Part shown: piece after piece, positions 41,301-48,886 of the stretch
How the letters are laid out: every line of letters begins with the position of its first letter
How positions within the stretch are numbered: position 1 is the stretch's first letter
From: an uncultured Limosilactobacillus sp.
GTDB taxonomy: Bacteria; Bacillota; Bacilli; Lactobacillales; Lactobacillaceae
Reading direction: 5' to 3'
Length of the DNA stretch: 64,000 nt
Assembly: GCA_944327195.1 (NCBI GenBank)
Contig: CALVGV010000004.1
Location: 1-64,000, forward strand
The notes under the pieces: model-generated
The model's database searches: none
What the model was told of the DNA's origin: nothing
Seen by the model: the letters and a program-made list of their open reading frames with translations, nothing else
Position numbers and translations under genes: made by a program

Positions 41301-41419
41301 TTGCCGCTCCCGGTGTTACCGGTCACCAAAAAAAGCGGGGCGGCGTCGAAGCGGGTGAAGTCGATCGTCGTGTCCTCGTAGGGGCCAAAGTTTTGCAGGT
41401 GCAAGTTGAGCGGGCGCAT
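38321..41419 (-). CDS. sbcC: Exonuclease subunit SbcC (SMC-like ATPase)
   Basis: A 1032-residue SbcC. It has Walker A GNTGSGKT (residues 34-41), two long coiled coils rich in Ala/Gln/Arg (about 180-500 and 530-840), the zinc-hook CPLCG (about residue 514) between them, and the C-terminal ABC signature LSGGESFIASLSLALGLSE with Walker B EALFIDEGFGSLD. It works with SbcD to cleave hairpins and process blocked DNA ends. The coding sequence contains a 16-bp perfect palindrome of the Noc type at 40673-40688. It starts in a TAATG overlap with sbcD. Confidence 0.94.
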   Translation of the reverse strand: MRPLNLHLQNFGPYEDTTIDFTRFDAAPLFLVTGNTGSGKTTIFDAMVFALFNETTNNKDRGAGALRADFAKDGDETAVTFTFTHANRTYTVTRKPKQRSARGAERPAKVSLTFDRDGERQEMTRIHQVDQFLSDLLGLTKDQFRQLVLLPQGQFRRVLTSSSNEKEELLESLFATHLYAAWTARLKDQLAARDADSKDRVSELAGLKKAAAAVTLPNDQAADNAAWLTAAHRALADQDEGLAKISREIESNQAALSAATAQVQAAQSKQEASAAVATLTAQQAELAAQEPAQQALAARVAELGWFQDHQATYLSWQQATSTQESASAAARQAATSQTAAERAASQATAQVDQLSAQAAQVDEWKATQARLEGLLPEIAARDRLSAAAASQERAVAELTSQLTAARQQVESAQAAQTTATDQLTAIGDLGKEELAVQRQGDRLARWQEQQRALAQQAAQLADRRAQESAARQAASQAAAAAARAQEALATTEDAFARSAIARLLPLLKADQPCPLCGSTDHPHPVVPARTAVTEDELKAARKAAQAARDAANRTASDLAHQAELARAAADQLTAGRQQLAAELKVAPDAAPLAAALEQAGQAHQQATAKLTAAKQARQRAEAAATVAQKSLTQAQAALEKLTPAHQAAREELTRLTGALESKRQLVGTRQAAPTKEEIARLKRQVADYAAAKQAADQALATATTAVTTARTQRTQLSAQEKAAAATAKQAQEDLVTALAAAYPDRDWTFFAQAAAALAQLPALRDQRVQYQQAVATTADRLADAKQRLAKVATALPLASAQEKQATAQATLNQAQQERGHQQAAHAQLQSQVAEVQRLVDQQAAAEAERAELATLVAVMRGDTGTKLSLERYVLQSYFSQVLTLANQYLVKLSNQRYTFELDEGSGHGNGTKWSGLEIAVFDHYAGRARSARTLSGGESFIASLSLALGLSELIQQQTGGIQIEALFIDEGFGSLDPQALQKALSALLAIQDSRMIGVISHISELKEQIADQLVVTNTAGKSTISYRSASQV
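40673..40688. promoter_or_regulatory. Noc-type binding site (NBS), copy 2, inside sbcC
   Basis: AATTTCCCGGGAAATT is a perfect 16-bp palindrome that includes the 14-bp Noc site. It lies within sbcC and is read there as AAA ATT TCC CGG GAA ATT, AT-rich codons that are rare in this gene. The local codon shift suggests that the DNA motif itself is kept. Confidence 0.75.
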
Positions 41420-42540
41420 TAGTCATCCTTCCTTTCCACGGCTTCTAAGGCGGCCTGGGCCCAGGCACGCTGCTGGTCGGTCAGTTCCTGGCCCCCCTGC
41501 GACTCCTTGAAGAAGGTGGCCAGCAAATCGAGCGGGGCCTGGCGCTTGATCTGGGCGAGTCGCTTGGCCTGGGGGGCGGTGGTTTGGTGGTTGGCCCAGG
41601 AGAGGGTCAGGATCTTGGGGTAGTGAACCCGCAGGCGGGCCATCACGTCGGGGATCTCGCCGCGGTCGGTCAGCTCGATCAGGCAGTAGTTCGTAGCGTC
41701 GCCGGCCCCGGGGGCGGTCAGGTCGGCAAAGCTGCCGGAGTACTTCACCAGGTCCGGCGACTGGTGCAACGGCAGCCAGGTCAGCTTGAAGGGGGCGGTG
41801 TCAACCAGCCAACTCCCCTTCTCCATCTGGCGCTCGGAGGCCGAGAGCTTGAGCGGCGAGCCGGCGTACTTGACCCGCGGTGCCTGGAGGGCGTTGCGGT
41901 TGTGGAGGTGGCCGAGGGCAACGTAGTCAAAGGGGGCCAGCAGGTCGACGGCGACCGCCGAGAGGCCGCCGACCTCGATTAGGGTTTCCGACTCGGCCGT
42001 CCGCGCGCTCCCGGCGGCAAAGAAGTGGGCCACCAAGGCGTGCTGCTTGTCCGGGGCGAACTGGGCCTGCATCCGCTCGACCACCCGGGCCATCACCTTG
42101 TTGATGTCGGTCAGCGAATCGTCGTGGAAGTAGTTGCGAGCCGCCTGGAGGGTGAAGTAGGGCAGGAGAAAGAACTGGGTGTCCTTGATCGTGACCGGGT
42201 CAAAGGCCTGATCGAAGCTGGTCACCAAATGGAGGCCGTTGGCGGCGTACCAGTCGCTGGCCATCCCCAACCGCGGGGCCGAGTCGTGGTTGCCGCTGAT
42301 CGCCAGGATCGGCAAGTGGTCGGTCAGGTTCAGCGCCGCCAGCATCGCCTTGAGCTCGTTGACCGCCGCCTCGCTCGGGATCGCCCGGTCGAAGAGGTCG
42401 CCGGCGATCACCACCGCGTCGACCTGCTTTTCCAGGGCCTGGTGCTCGAGTTGTTCAAAGATCGCCCGCTGGTCGGCCAGCAGATCGAAGCCGTTCAGCC
42501 GCTTGCCAAGGTGCCAGTCGGCCGTGTGTAGAAAGCGCAT
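41419..42540 (-). CDS. sbcD: Exonuclease subunit SbcD (Mre11-like nuclease)
   Basis: A 373-residue metallophosphoesterase. It has the metal-binding motifs FLHTADWHLGKRL (D-x-H), VVIAGDLFDRA (GD), AISGNHDSAPRL (GNHD), VAHFFAAGS (H) and ALGHLHNRN (GHxH). The start is the ATG at 42540, where GGGAGG lies about 7 bases upstream; earlier in-frame codons are not supported by a ribosome binding site. It is the nuclease subunit that pairs with SbcC; the genes overlap by one base. Confidence 0.94.
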   Translation of the reverse strand: MRFLHTADWHLGKRLNGFDLLADQRAIFEQLEHQALEKQVDAVVIAGDLFDRAIPSEAAVNELKAMLAALNLTDHLPILAISGNHDSAPRLGMASDWYAANGLHLVTSFDQAFDPVTIKDTQFFLLPYFTLQAARNYFHDDSLTDINKVMARVVERMQAQFAPDKQHALVAHFFAAGSARTAESETLIEVGGLSAVAVDLLAPFDYVALGHLHNRNALQAPRVKYAGSPLKLSASERQMEKGSWLVDTAPFKLTWLPLHQSPDLVKYSGSFADLTAPGAGDATNYCLIELTDRGEIPDVMARLRVHYPKILTLSWANHQTTAPQAKRLAQIKRQAPLDLLATFFKESQGGQELTDQQRAWAQAALEAVERKDD

Positions 42541-42808
42541 TGCGCCACCTCCCAAAACTTGTCCGAATTGCGTGCTCATTTTAAAGAAATTATAGCACAC
42601 ATTTGTTCTAAAACGGGCGACCGGCCGGGAAAAGCCGCCGGGCCCCCTTCTTCATTAAATGGTCACGGTTGGTCAACTTTTAGTTCAATTAAAATTCATT
42701 AACATTCGCTTAATTCCCGGCTTTTTTGTGACAAAACCGTTACTTTGTCCTATCCTTAGTAACCGAAGTGCAAAAATCGAATTTTCTACGAAAGGATTTG
42801 GTGGCAAG

Positions 42809-42946
42809 GTGAAGAACAACCAACCCCATCCCCGGGCCGCCTTTTGGCTGAAGACCGTCCTCTACTTCATCGTCTTGATGATCCTGCTTTACATGTACGG
42901 TTACTTCGGCATTGGCCAGGCGCCCTTCATTTACAACGAGTTTTAA
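42809..42946 (+). CDS. dltX: DltX, small membrane protein of D-alanylation
   Basis: A 45-residue protein with one membrane helix (FWLKTVLYFIVLMILLYMYG) and the conserved C-terminal FIYNEF. These are hallmarks of DltX, which helps DltB pass D-alanine across the membrane. The GTG start is preceded by AAAGGA with a rather long spacer of 12 bases. It is the first gene of the dlt operon, 15 bases before dltA. No clear consensus promoter was found upstream. Confidence 0.9.
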   Translation: MKNNQPHPRAAFWLKTVLYFIVLMILLYMYGYFGIGQAPFIYNEF

Positions 42947-42961
42947 GAGAGGAAAGAAGCA

Positions 42962-44491
42962 ATGGTTAACAACATTACCAAGACCATCGACCAGGTGGCA
43001 GCCGCCCACCCGGAGGCGGTCGTCTACGATGAACTGGGGACCACCCACACCTACGGCGACCTGAAGCGGGCCACCGCGGCCTTTGCCGCCTGGCTCGACC
43101 AAACCGCCCTCCCCCAGCACGGCCCGATCCTGTACTACGGGGATCACCAATTTGAAATGGCGGCCGGCTTCATCGGCGGCGCCAAGGCCGGCCACCCCTA
43201 CATCCCGGTGGAAACCGGCACCGCCCTGCCGCGGCTGAAGTCGATTTTGGCCACCGCCAAGCCCCAGCTGGTGGTCGCCATCGACGACTTCCCGGCCGCG
43301 GAAGTGGGCTACCAGGGCCAAGTACTGACCAGGGATGAACTGAGTGAAATCATGCAAAAAGAGGTCGACTACCCGCTGACCCACGAGCTGACGGGGAGCG
43401 ACACCTTCTACATCCTCTTCACCTCCGGGACCACCGGTTCGCCGAAGGGGGTCGAGGTCGCCCACGATAACATCCAGTCCTTCATCAACTGGCTGCAGGG
43501 GCCGCTCTTTGACCTGCCGGAAGCCGGCCGCTTCCTCGGGCAGGCCCCCTTCTCCTTTGACCTGTCCAACTTCTACTGGCTGGTGGCCTTCACTTCCGGC
43601 GGGAGCGTCAAGGCGGTCCCGCACGCAGTGGTGCAAAACTTCGGCCAGCTCTTCACCGTCCTGCCGACGCTGGACTTCTCGGTCTTCGTCGGCACCCCGT
43701 CCTTTGCCGACCTGCTCCTGCTCAGCCCGGACTTCACCGCCGAAAAAATGCCGGCGCTGACCAAGCTAATCTTCTGCGGCGAGGAACTGACCCCGTCGAC
43801 CGCCCAGCGCCTCTTTGACCGCTTCCCGGAGGCCCAGATCTTCAACACCTACGGGCCAACCGAGGCGGCGGTGGCGATCACCGGCTGCGAGATCACCAAG
43901 GAGATGGTGGCCAAGGAAAAGCGGCTGCCGATCGGCTTCGATAAGCCGGGGGTCACCACCTCGATCTGGGACGGCGACCGTCAGCTGACCGAGCCGGGCG
44001 CCCACGGGGAGATCGTCATCAGCGGCGACAGCGTGGCCAAGGGCTACCTCAACAACCCGGAAAAGACCGCCCAGAACTTCTTCAAGGTCAAGGGCGTTCA
44101 ATCCTACCGTACCGGGGACGCCGGCTTCATCGATTCTGCCGGGATGCGCCACATCATCGGCCGGATCGACTTTCAGATCAAGCTCCACGGCTTCCGGGTC
44201 GAACTCGACGAGGTCCGGGCCAGCCTCGAACTCAGCCCGCTGGTCAAGCAGGCGGTGGCGGTGCCAAAGTACGACAAGAACGGCAAGGTCAGCCACCTGA
44301 TCGCCTACGTGATTGCCGCTAAGAACGACTACGAAAGCGAAAAGGAGCTAACCGCCGCCATCCGCAAGAGCCTAGAGGGGGAGATCATGGCCTACATGAT
44401 GCCGACCCAGTTCGTCTTCGTCGCCGCCTTCCCCAAGTCGGCTAACGGCAAGATCGCCGTTAAGCAAATCATCGCGGAGGCCAACCGCTAA
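42962..44491 (+). CDS. dltA: D-alanine--D-alanyl carrier protein ligase
   Basis: A 509-residue ANL-superfamily adenylation enzyme. It shows the P-loop LFTSGTTGSPKGVE (about 155-168), A5 NTYGPTEAAVAIT, A7 YRTGDAGFID, A8 GRIDFQIKLHGFRVEL and the A10 lysine in SANGKIAVKQI. It activates D-alanine and loads it onto DltC. It overlaps dltB in a TAATG junction. The start ATG is preceded by GAGAGGAAAG. Confidence 0.95.
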   Translation: MVNNITKTIDQVAAAHPEAVVYDELGTTHTYGDLKRATAAFAAWLDQTALPQHGPILYYGDHQFEMAAGFIGGAKAGHPYIPVETGTALPRLKSILATAKPQLVVAIDDFPAAEVGYQGQVLTRDELSEIMQKEVDYPLTHELTGSDTFYILFTSGTTGSPKGVEVAHDNIQSFINWLQGPLFDLPEAGRFLGQAPFSFDLSNFYWLVAFTSGGSVKAVPHAVVQNFGQLFTVLPTLDFSVFVGTPSFADLLLLSPDFTAEKMPALTKLIFCGEELTPSTAQRLFDRFPEAQIFNTYGPTEAAVAITGCEITKEMVAKEKRLPIGFDKPGVTTSIWDGDRQLTEPGAHGEIVISGDSVAKGYLNNPEKTAQNFFKVKGVQSYRTGDAGFIDSAGMRHIIGRIDFQIKLHGFRVELDEVRASLELSPLVKQAVAVPKYDKNGKVSHLIAYVIAAKNDYESEKELTAAIRKSLEGEIMAYMMPTQFVFVAAFPKSANGKIAVKQIIAEANR

Positions 44492-45726
44492 TGCTTGAAC
44501 TGATTCAATCCCTGCCCACCTTCTCGGCCTACGGGACGCCGATCTACTTCGTCTACCTGCTGATCGCCATCCTGCCGCTGGGAATCGGGCTCTACTTCGG
44601 CAAGCGCTTCTCCTGGTACGAGGCGCTGATCAGCTTCGTCTTCATCTTTTTGATGTTTGACGGCCAGAACTGGCAGCAGGCGGTCTCGCTGGTCGGCTAC
44701 GTGGTCTACCAAACCGTGCTGGTGCTCGGCTACTTCGCCTACCGCCAACGGCGCAATTCCGGCCCGGTCTTTTACCTGGTGACCCTGGCCTCAATCCTGC
44801 CGATCATCATCGTCAAGTTTTCGCCGGCGGTCGTCGGTCACAGCTCCCTGCTCGGCTTTTTGGGGATTTCCTATTTGACCTTCAAGGCGGCCGGGACGAT
44901 CATCGAAACCCGCGACGGGGTGATCAAGGAGCTGAACTGGTGGCAGTTCATCCGCTTCTTGCTCTTCATGCCGACGATCACCTCAGGGCCGATCGACCGT
45001 TACCGGCGCTTTGCCAAGGACTACCAGACGGTGCCGAGCCGGGACAAGTACCTGACCTTGGTGCAAAAGGCGCTCCCGATGCTCTTCTTGGGCTTCGTCT
45101 ACGAGTTCGTGATCGACTACTTCTTCGGCCAACTCTGGTACCCCTTCATGGAAAAGATGGCCCTCCACTCGGCCCCCCACCTCTCCTGGTGGGTAGTCGG
45201 GGTGGCCTACACCTATGCCGGTCACCTCTACTTCAACTTCGCCGGCTACTCGATGTTTGCCGTGGCGATCTCCTACTTGATGGGGGTCGAAACGCCGATC
45301 AACTTCAACAAGCCCTTCTTGTCCAAGAACATCAAGGAATTCTGGAACCGTTGGCACATGACCCTCTCCTTCTGGTTCCGTGACTACATCTTCATGCGCT
45401 TCGTCTTCCTGGCCACCAAGAAGCGCTGGTTCAAGAACCGCAATTTGCTGTCGTCCTTGGCCTACATGCTCAACATGCTGGTGATGGGCTTCTGGCACGG
45501 GGTCACCTGGTACTACATCCTCTACGGCTTCCTGCACGGCCTGGCCCTGGTGGTCAACGACTGGTGGCTCCGCTACAAGCGCAAGCACCTCAAGATCAAG
45601 TCCACCAGGCTGACCCGCTTTATCGCCGGCTTCATCACCTTCAACTTCGTCGTGCTGACCTTCCTGGTCTTCTGCGGCTTTCTCGACAAGCTGTGGTTCA
45701 CCAGTCCGCTGACGATGCACCCGTAA
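44491..45726 (+). CDS. dltB: D-alanyl transfer protein DltB (MBOAT)
   Basis: A 411-residue multipass MBOAT acyltransferase. The catalytic-funnel residues lie in NRWHMTLSFWFRDYIF and the conserved His in MGFWHGVTWYYILYGFLHG. It transfers D-alanine from DltC across the membrane towards teichoic acids. The position between dltA and dltC is standard. A 78-base gap to dltC contains a Noc-type palindrome. Confidence 0.95.
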   Translation: MLELIQSLPTFSAYGTPIYFVYLLIAILPLGIGLYFGKRFSWYEALISFVFIFLMFDGQNWQQAVSLVGYVVYQTVLVLGYFAYRQRRNSGPVFYLVTLASILPIIIVKFSPAVVGHSSLLGFLGISYLTFKAAGTIIETRDGVIKELNWWQFIRFLLFMPTITSGPIDRYRRFAKDYQTVPSRDKYLTLVQKALPMLFLGFVYEFVIDYFFGQLWYPFMEKMALHSAPHLSWWVVGVAYTYAGHLYFNFAGYSMFAVAISYLMGVETPINFNKPFLSKNIKEFWNRWHMTLSFWFRDYIFMRFVFLATKKRWFKNRNLLSSLAYMLNMLVMGFWHGVTWYYILYGFLHGLALVVNDWWLRYKRKHLKIKSTRLTRFIAGFITFNFVVLTFLVFCGFLDKLWFTSPLTMHP

Positions 45727-45753
45727 CCTTTCGCTACGCCGCCCCGGGGGCGC

Positions 45754-45769
45754 AATTTCCCGGGAAATA
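45754..45769. promoter_or_regulatory. Noc-type binding site (NBS), copy 3, between dltB and dltC
   Basis: AATTTCCCGGGAAATA includes the exact 14-bp palindrome ATTTCCCGGGAAAT. It fills part of the dltB-dltC spacer. Confidence 0.75.
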
Positions 45770-45804
45770 ATTGATACTCAACCCACCCCAAGGAGGAAAT
45801 AATC

Positions 45805-46038
45805 ATGCAAGAACAAATCCAAGAACTGTTAGCCCAAGCCACCGGTCGCGACGCCAGCGACTTCGCCGACCCAACGATGAACCTCTACACCGACGGGATG
45901 CTCGACTCGATGGCCACCGTCCAGTTCCTGCTCTCCCTGCAGGACGAGTTTGACATCCAGGTGCCGGTCTCCGAATTCGACCGCGACGCCTGGAGCACGA
46001 TTGAAAAGATTGAAGAACGGGTAAAGGAACTCCAATAA
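45805..46038 (+). CDS. dltC: D-alanyl carrier protein
   Basis: A 77-residue acyl-carrier-type protein. Ser35 in DGMLDSMATVQ is the 4'-phosphopantetheine attachment site. It accepts D-alanine from DltA and presents it to DltB. AAGGAGG precedes the ATG. It ends in a TAATG overlap with dltD. Confidence 0.96.
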   Translation: MQEQIQELLAQATGRDASDFADPTMNLYTDGMLDSMATVQFLLSLQDEFDIQVPVSEFDRDAWSTIEKIEERVKELQ

Positions 46039-47327
46039 TGACCGATAAGCGCAAGCTGTGGGGCATCTTCGGCCCCGTGATCATCGCCGGCCTGCTGGCC
46101 CTCGGCGTCTTTGCCATCCCCTGGCACTCCAACCACTCCAAGGCCACCCTCCAGCGGGCGGCCGTCTCCCTCAGCCCAGCGGTCTTCAAGAACCGCTCGC
46201 TGAAGGTTGCCGCCTTGAGCGACAAACGGGCCCACTATGTTCCCTTCTTCGGCTCGAGTGAGCTCAACCGGATGGACCGCTACTACCCGGCCACGATGGC
46301 GGCCAAGTACCACCACTACCGGCCCTTCATGTTCGGTTCGCGGGGCACCCAGTCGCTGCCCCAGCTCTTCAACATGACGATGATGGCCGGCCAAATGAAG
46401 AACGGCAAGGCGGTCTTCATCATCTCGCCGCAGTGGTTTACCAAACCCGGGGTGATGCCGGCGGCCTTCAAGTACTACAACGGCACCTACGCCAACCTGG
46501 TCTGGCTGGCCCAGGCCAACCCCAAGTCGGCCTACGACCGCTACACGGCCAAGCGCCTCCTCCAGTTGCTGGGTGACGGCGGAACGGTTGGCAACTACGC
46601 CTACGAGATCGCCCACGGCAAGGCGCTGAACCAGTGGGAGCGGACCAACCTCAGGGTGCGGATCGCCCTCCTCAGCCACGAGGACGACCTCTTCTCCGGC
46701 TACTTCTTGAACAACAACTACGGCAAGCGGGTCAAGCCGCGCGAGGCCGCCCTGCCGGCCCACTACAACTACCGGCGCCTGTACCGCCAGGCGGTGGCGG
46801 CCCACGCCAAGGCCAGCAGCAACAACTCCTTTGGCGTGGTCAACTCCTTCTACAACCAGCGGATCAAGCACGCCAGCCACGTTAAGGGGTCGCAGAAGCA
46901 CTTCTCCTACCTGCAGAGCCCGGAATACGCCGACCTGGAAGTGGTCCTAAACCAGTTCAAGAAGACCAACACCCAGGTCGTCTTCATGATCACCCCGGTC
47001 AACGCCAAGTGGGAAAAGTACACCGGGATGGACATGCAGATGTACTACCAGACGGCCGCCAAGATCAAGTTCCAGCTGGAGTCGCAGGGCTTCACCAACA
47101 TTGTTGACTACTCGCACGCCGGCAACAAGAAGGGCTTCATGACCGACACGATCCACCTCGGCTACGCCGGCTGGGTGGCCTTCGATCACCGGATTGCCCC
47201 CTTCCTGGAAAAGAAGCAGCCCCAGCCGCACTACCACCTGAACGCGGCCTTCCTCTCCAAGAAGTGGCAGAAGCTGACGCCAAGCAGCCAGAACCTGCAA
47301 AATTTCAAGCAAACCGAACTCAAGTAG
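46038..47327 (+). CDS. dltD: DltD, D-alanyl-lipoteichoic acid biosynthesis protein
   Basis: A 429-residue protein with an N-terminal membrane anchor (about 13-30) and an extracellular SGNH-like domain. The Gly-Ser nucleophile region is FFGSSELNRMD, and the Asp/His end is DTIHLGYAGWVAFD. It acts with DltB at the outer face to place D-alanine on lipoteichoic acid. It is the last gene of the operon, followed by a bidirectional terminator. Confidence 0.94.
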   Translation: MTDKRKLWGIFGPVIIAGLLALGVFAIPWHSNHSKATLQRAAVSLSPAVFKNRSLKVAALSDKRAHYVPFFGSSELNRMDRYYPATMAAKYHHYRPFMFGSRGTQSLPQLFNMTMMAGQMKNGKAVFIISPQWFTKPGVMPAAFKYYNGTYANLVWLAQANPKSAYDRYTAKRLLQLLGDGGTVGNYAYEIAHGKALNQWERTNLRVRIALLSHEDDLFSGYFLNNNYGKRVKPREAALPAHYNYRRLYRQAVAAHAKASSNNSFGVVNSFYNQRIKHASHVKGSQKHFSYLQSPEYADLEVVLNQFKKTNTQVVFMITPVNAKWEKYTGMDMQMYYQTAAKIKFQLESQGFTNIVDYSHAGNKKGFMTDTIHLGYAGWVAFDHRIAPFLEKKQPQPHYHLNAAFLSKKWQKLTPSSQNLQNFKQTELK

Positions 47328-47328
47328 C

Positions 47329-47376
47329 AAAAAGGTGAGCAGCCCCGCGGAAAATCCGCGGCCTGCTCACCTTTTT
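47329..47376. terminator. Bidirectional terminator between dltD and the CMD-cupin gene
   Basis: AAAAAGGTGAGCAG pairs with CTGCTCACCTTTTT, with an inner CCGCGGA/TCCGCGG stem. T-runs occur on both strands. Confidence 0.88.
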
Positions 47377-47388
47377 CGTTGAATTGAA

Positions 47389-48153
47389 CTACCAAACCCG
47401 CTTGTATTCTTCCTCGCTGACTGGTTCCAGCCACTCGTCGCTGGTTTCCTCGCCCGGCACCGGAATTGCCAGGTGGGAGAAGTAGGAGTCCGGCGCGGCG
47501 CCGTGCCAGTGCTTGACCCCGGCCGGGATGTTGATCACCGTGCCCGGCCGGATCTCAACCGGGTCCTTGCCTTCCTCCTGGTAGAAGCCGCGGCCGCCGA
47601 CGCCGATCAGCATCTGGCCCCCGCCGGTCGTGGCGTGGTGGACGTGCCAGTTGTTGCGGCAGCCCGGCTCAAAGGTGACGTTGAAGACCGGCACCTGGGC
47701 GGTCGAAACCGGCGCTAGCCAGCTCTTGCCGGAGAAGTACTTGGCGTAGGCGTCGTTGGGCTGGCCGACCGGGAAGAAGAGGGTCTTGGCGTATTCGGCC
47801 AGGGTCGCGTCGCCGGTCGCCACTGCTTCGTCCCCGGTCCAGATCGTCTTGGCCAGGTTGAAGACCGCCCAGGCCACCGGCCAGCCGGCGTAGAAGGCGG
47901 CGTGGGTGATGATCGCCACGATCTCCTTCTTGGTGACGCCGTTTTGCTTGGCGGTTTGCAAGTGGTACTTGAGCGAGTCGTCGACCAGGCCGCGGCCCAT
48001 GAAGACCGAGATCACGATGATGCTGCGGGTCTTTAGGTCAATGTCTTGGTTATTCCAGTTCTCGCCAAAGAGAACGTCGTCGTTGAAGTGGGCGAATTCC
48101 GGGGCGAAGGCGCCCAGTTGGTCCCGCCCGGCGGTTTGCTTGATTTGTGCCAT
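47389..48153 (-). CDS. Carboxymuconolactone decarboxylase-cupin fusion protein
   Basis: A 254-residue fusion. The N-terminal CMD/AhpD-like helical domain (about 30-115) has ITHAAFYAGWPVAWAVF. The C-terminal cupin (about 150-245) has the metal-ligand motif NNWHVHHATTGGGQ and the second cupin motif GTVINIPAGVKHWHGA. The AhpD CxxC pair is absent, so peroxidase activity is not expected. The enzyme probably handles a small organic acid or lactone; the substrate is unknown. It starts 13 bases after a flavodoxin gene, suggesting a redox link. Confidence 0.85.
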   Translation of the reverse strand: MAQIKQTAGRDQLGAFAPEFAHFNDDVLFGENWNNQDIDLKTRSIIVISVFMGRGLVDDSLKYHLQTAKQNGVTKKEIVAIITHAAFYAGWPVAWAVFNLAKTIWTGDEAVATGDATLAEYAKTLFFPVGQPNDAYAKYFSGKSWLAPVSTAQVPVFNVTFEPGCRNNWHVHHATTGGGQMLIGVGGRGFYQEEGKDPVEIRPGTVINIPAGVKHWHGAAPDSYFSHLAIPVPGEETSDEWLEPVSEEEYKRVW

Positions 48154-48166
48154 CCTTGTTTCCTCC

Positions 48167-48652
48167 TTAATTAAAGTTCAGTTGCTTCAGCCAGGCCGCC
48201 TGGGCGACGTCGCTGTTGAGCACCGCTCCCTGGTTGACCTGGACCCGGTAGCCGTTTTCCTTGACCGTCCGCGCCACGTTGCGTTGCGAGTTGGCGTAGG
48301 TGGAACCGCCCGAGGTCGCGAAGGTGGCCAGGTTCTTGCCGTTCAAGTCGAGCCGGTCGATCGTGGCCGCGATCAGCCGCGGCGGGATCGCCCACCAGAT
48401 CGGGTGGCCGATCACCACGTTTGAATAGCCACTGATGCCCGGCAGGTCATCCTTGATCGCCACCCGGCTGTCGTGGCCGTACTGCTCGACTGAGGTCCGG
48501 CTCTGCGGGTCGTGCCAGTCGAGGTCGGCCGCGGTGTAGGGCTTGGCGGCGTGAATCTCCGCCAGGTCGGCCTGCAGGGCGGCGGCCACCTTCTGGGCTC
48601 GCGCCTTGGTGGTGCCGGTAGCCGAGTAGTAGAGCACAATCGTCTTTGCCAT
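48167..48652 (-). CDS. Flavodoxin-like protein
   Basis: A 161-residue flavodoxin. The FMN phosphate loop reads VLYYSATGTTKARAQ, and the later loops VIGHPIWWAIPP and FATSGGSTY contact the isoalloxazine ring. It belongs to the short Flavodoxin_4-like group. It is co-transcribed with the CMD-cupin protein and may supply reducing power. GAAAGGAA precedes the ATG. Confidence 0.87.
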   Translation of the reverse strand: MAKTIVLYYSATGTTKARAQKVAAALQADLAEIHAAKPYTAADLDWHDPQSRTSVEQYGHDSRVAIKDDLPGISGYSNVVIGHPIWWAIPPRLIAATIDRLDLNGKNLATFATSGGSTYANSQRNVARTVKENGYRVQVNQGAVLNSDVAQAAWLKQLNFN

Positions 48653-48886
48653 CTAACCATTCCTTTCTGCGAACTTGCTTACTTTTAATTATCGTCGCCG
48701 CGGGGAAGATTGCAAATGCTTATTGCTGGTCGGAAGTAATGCCTAAATCGTATGAGACCCCCGGGCCCGCTAGCACGCGGCGGGGGACGGGTAATTTTAC
48801 CGCGGGAATGCTAAAATAGGCTTCGGATTATTGGAATTACCGGTGGCAGTCGGCCCGGCCGGCTGCCGGAAAAGAAAGGGACGCGC

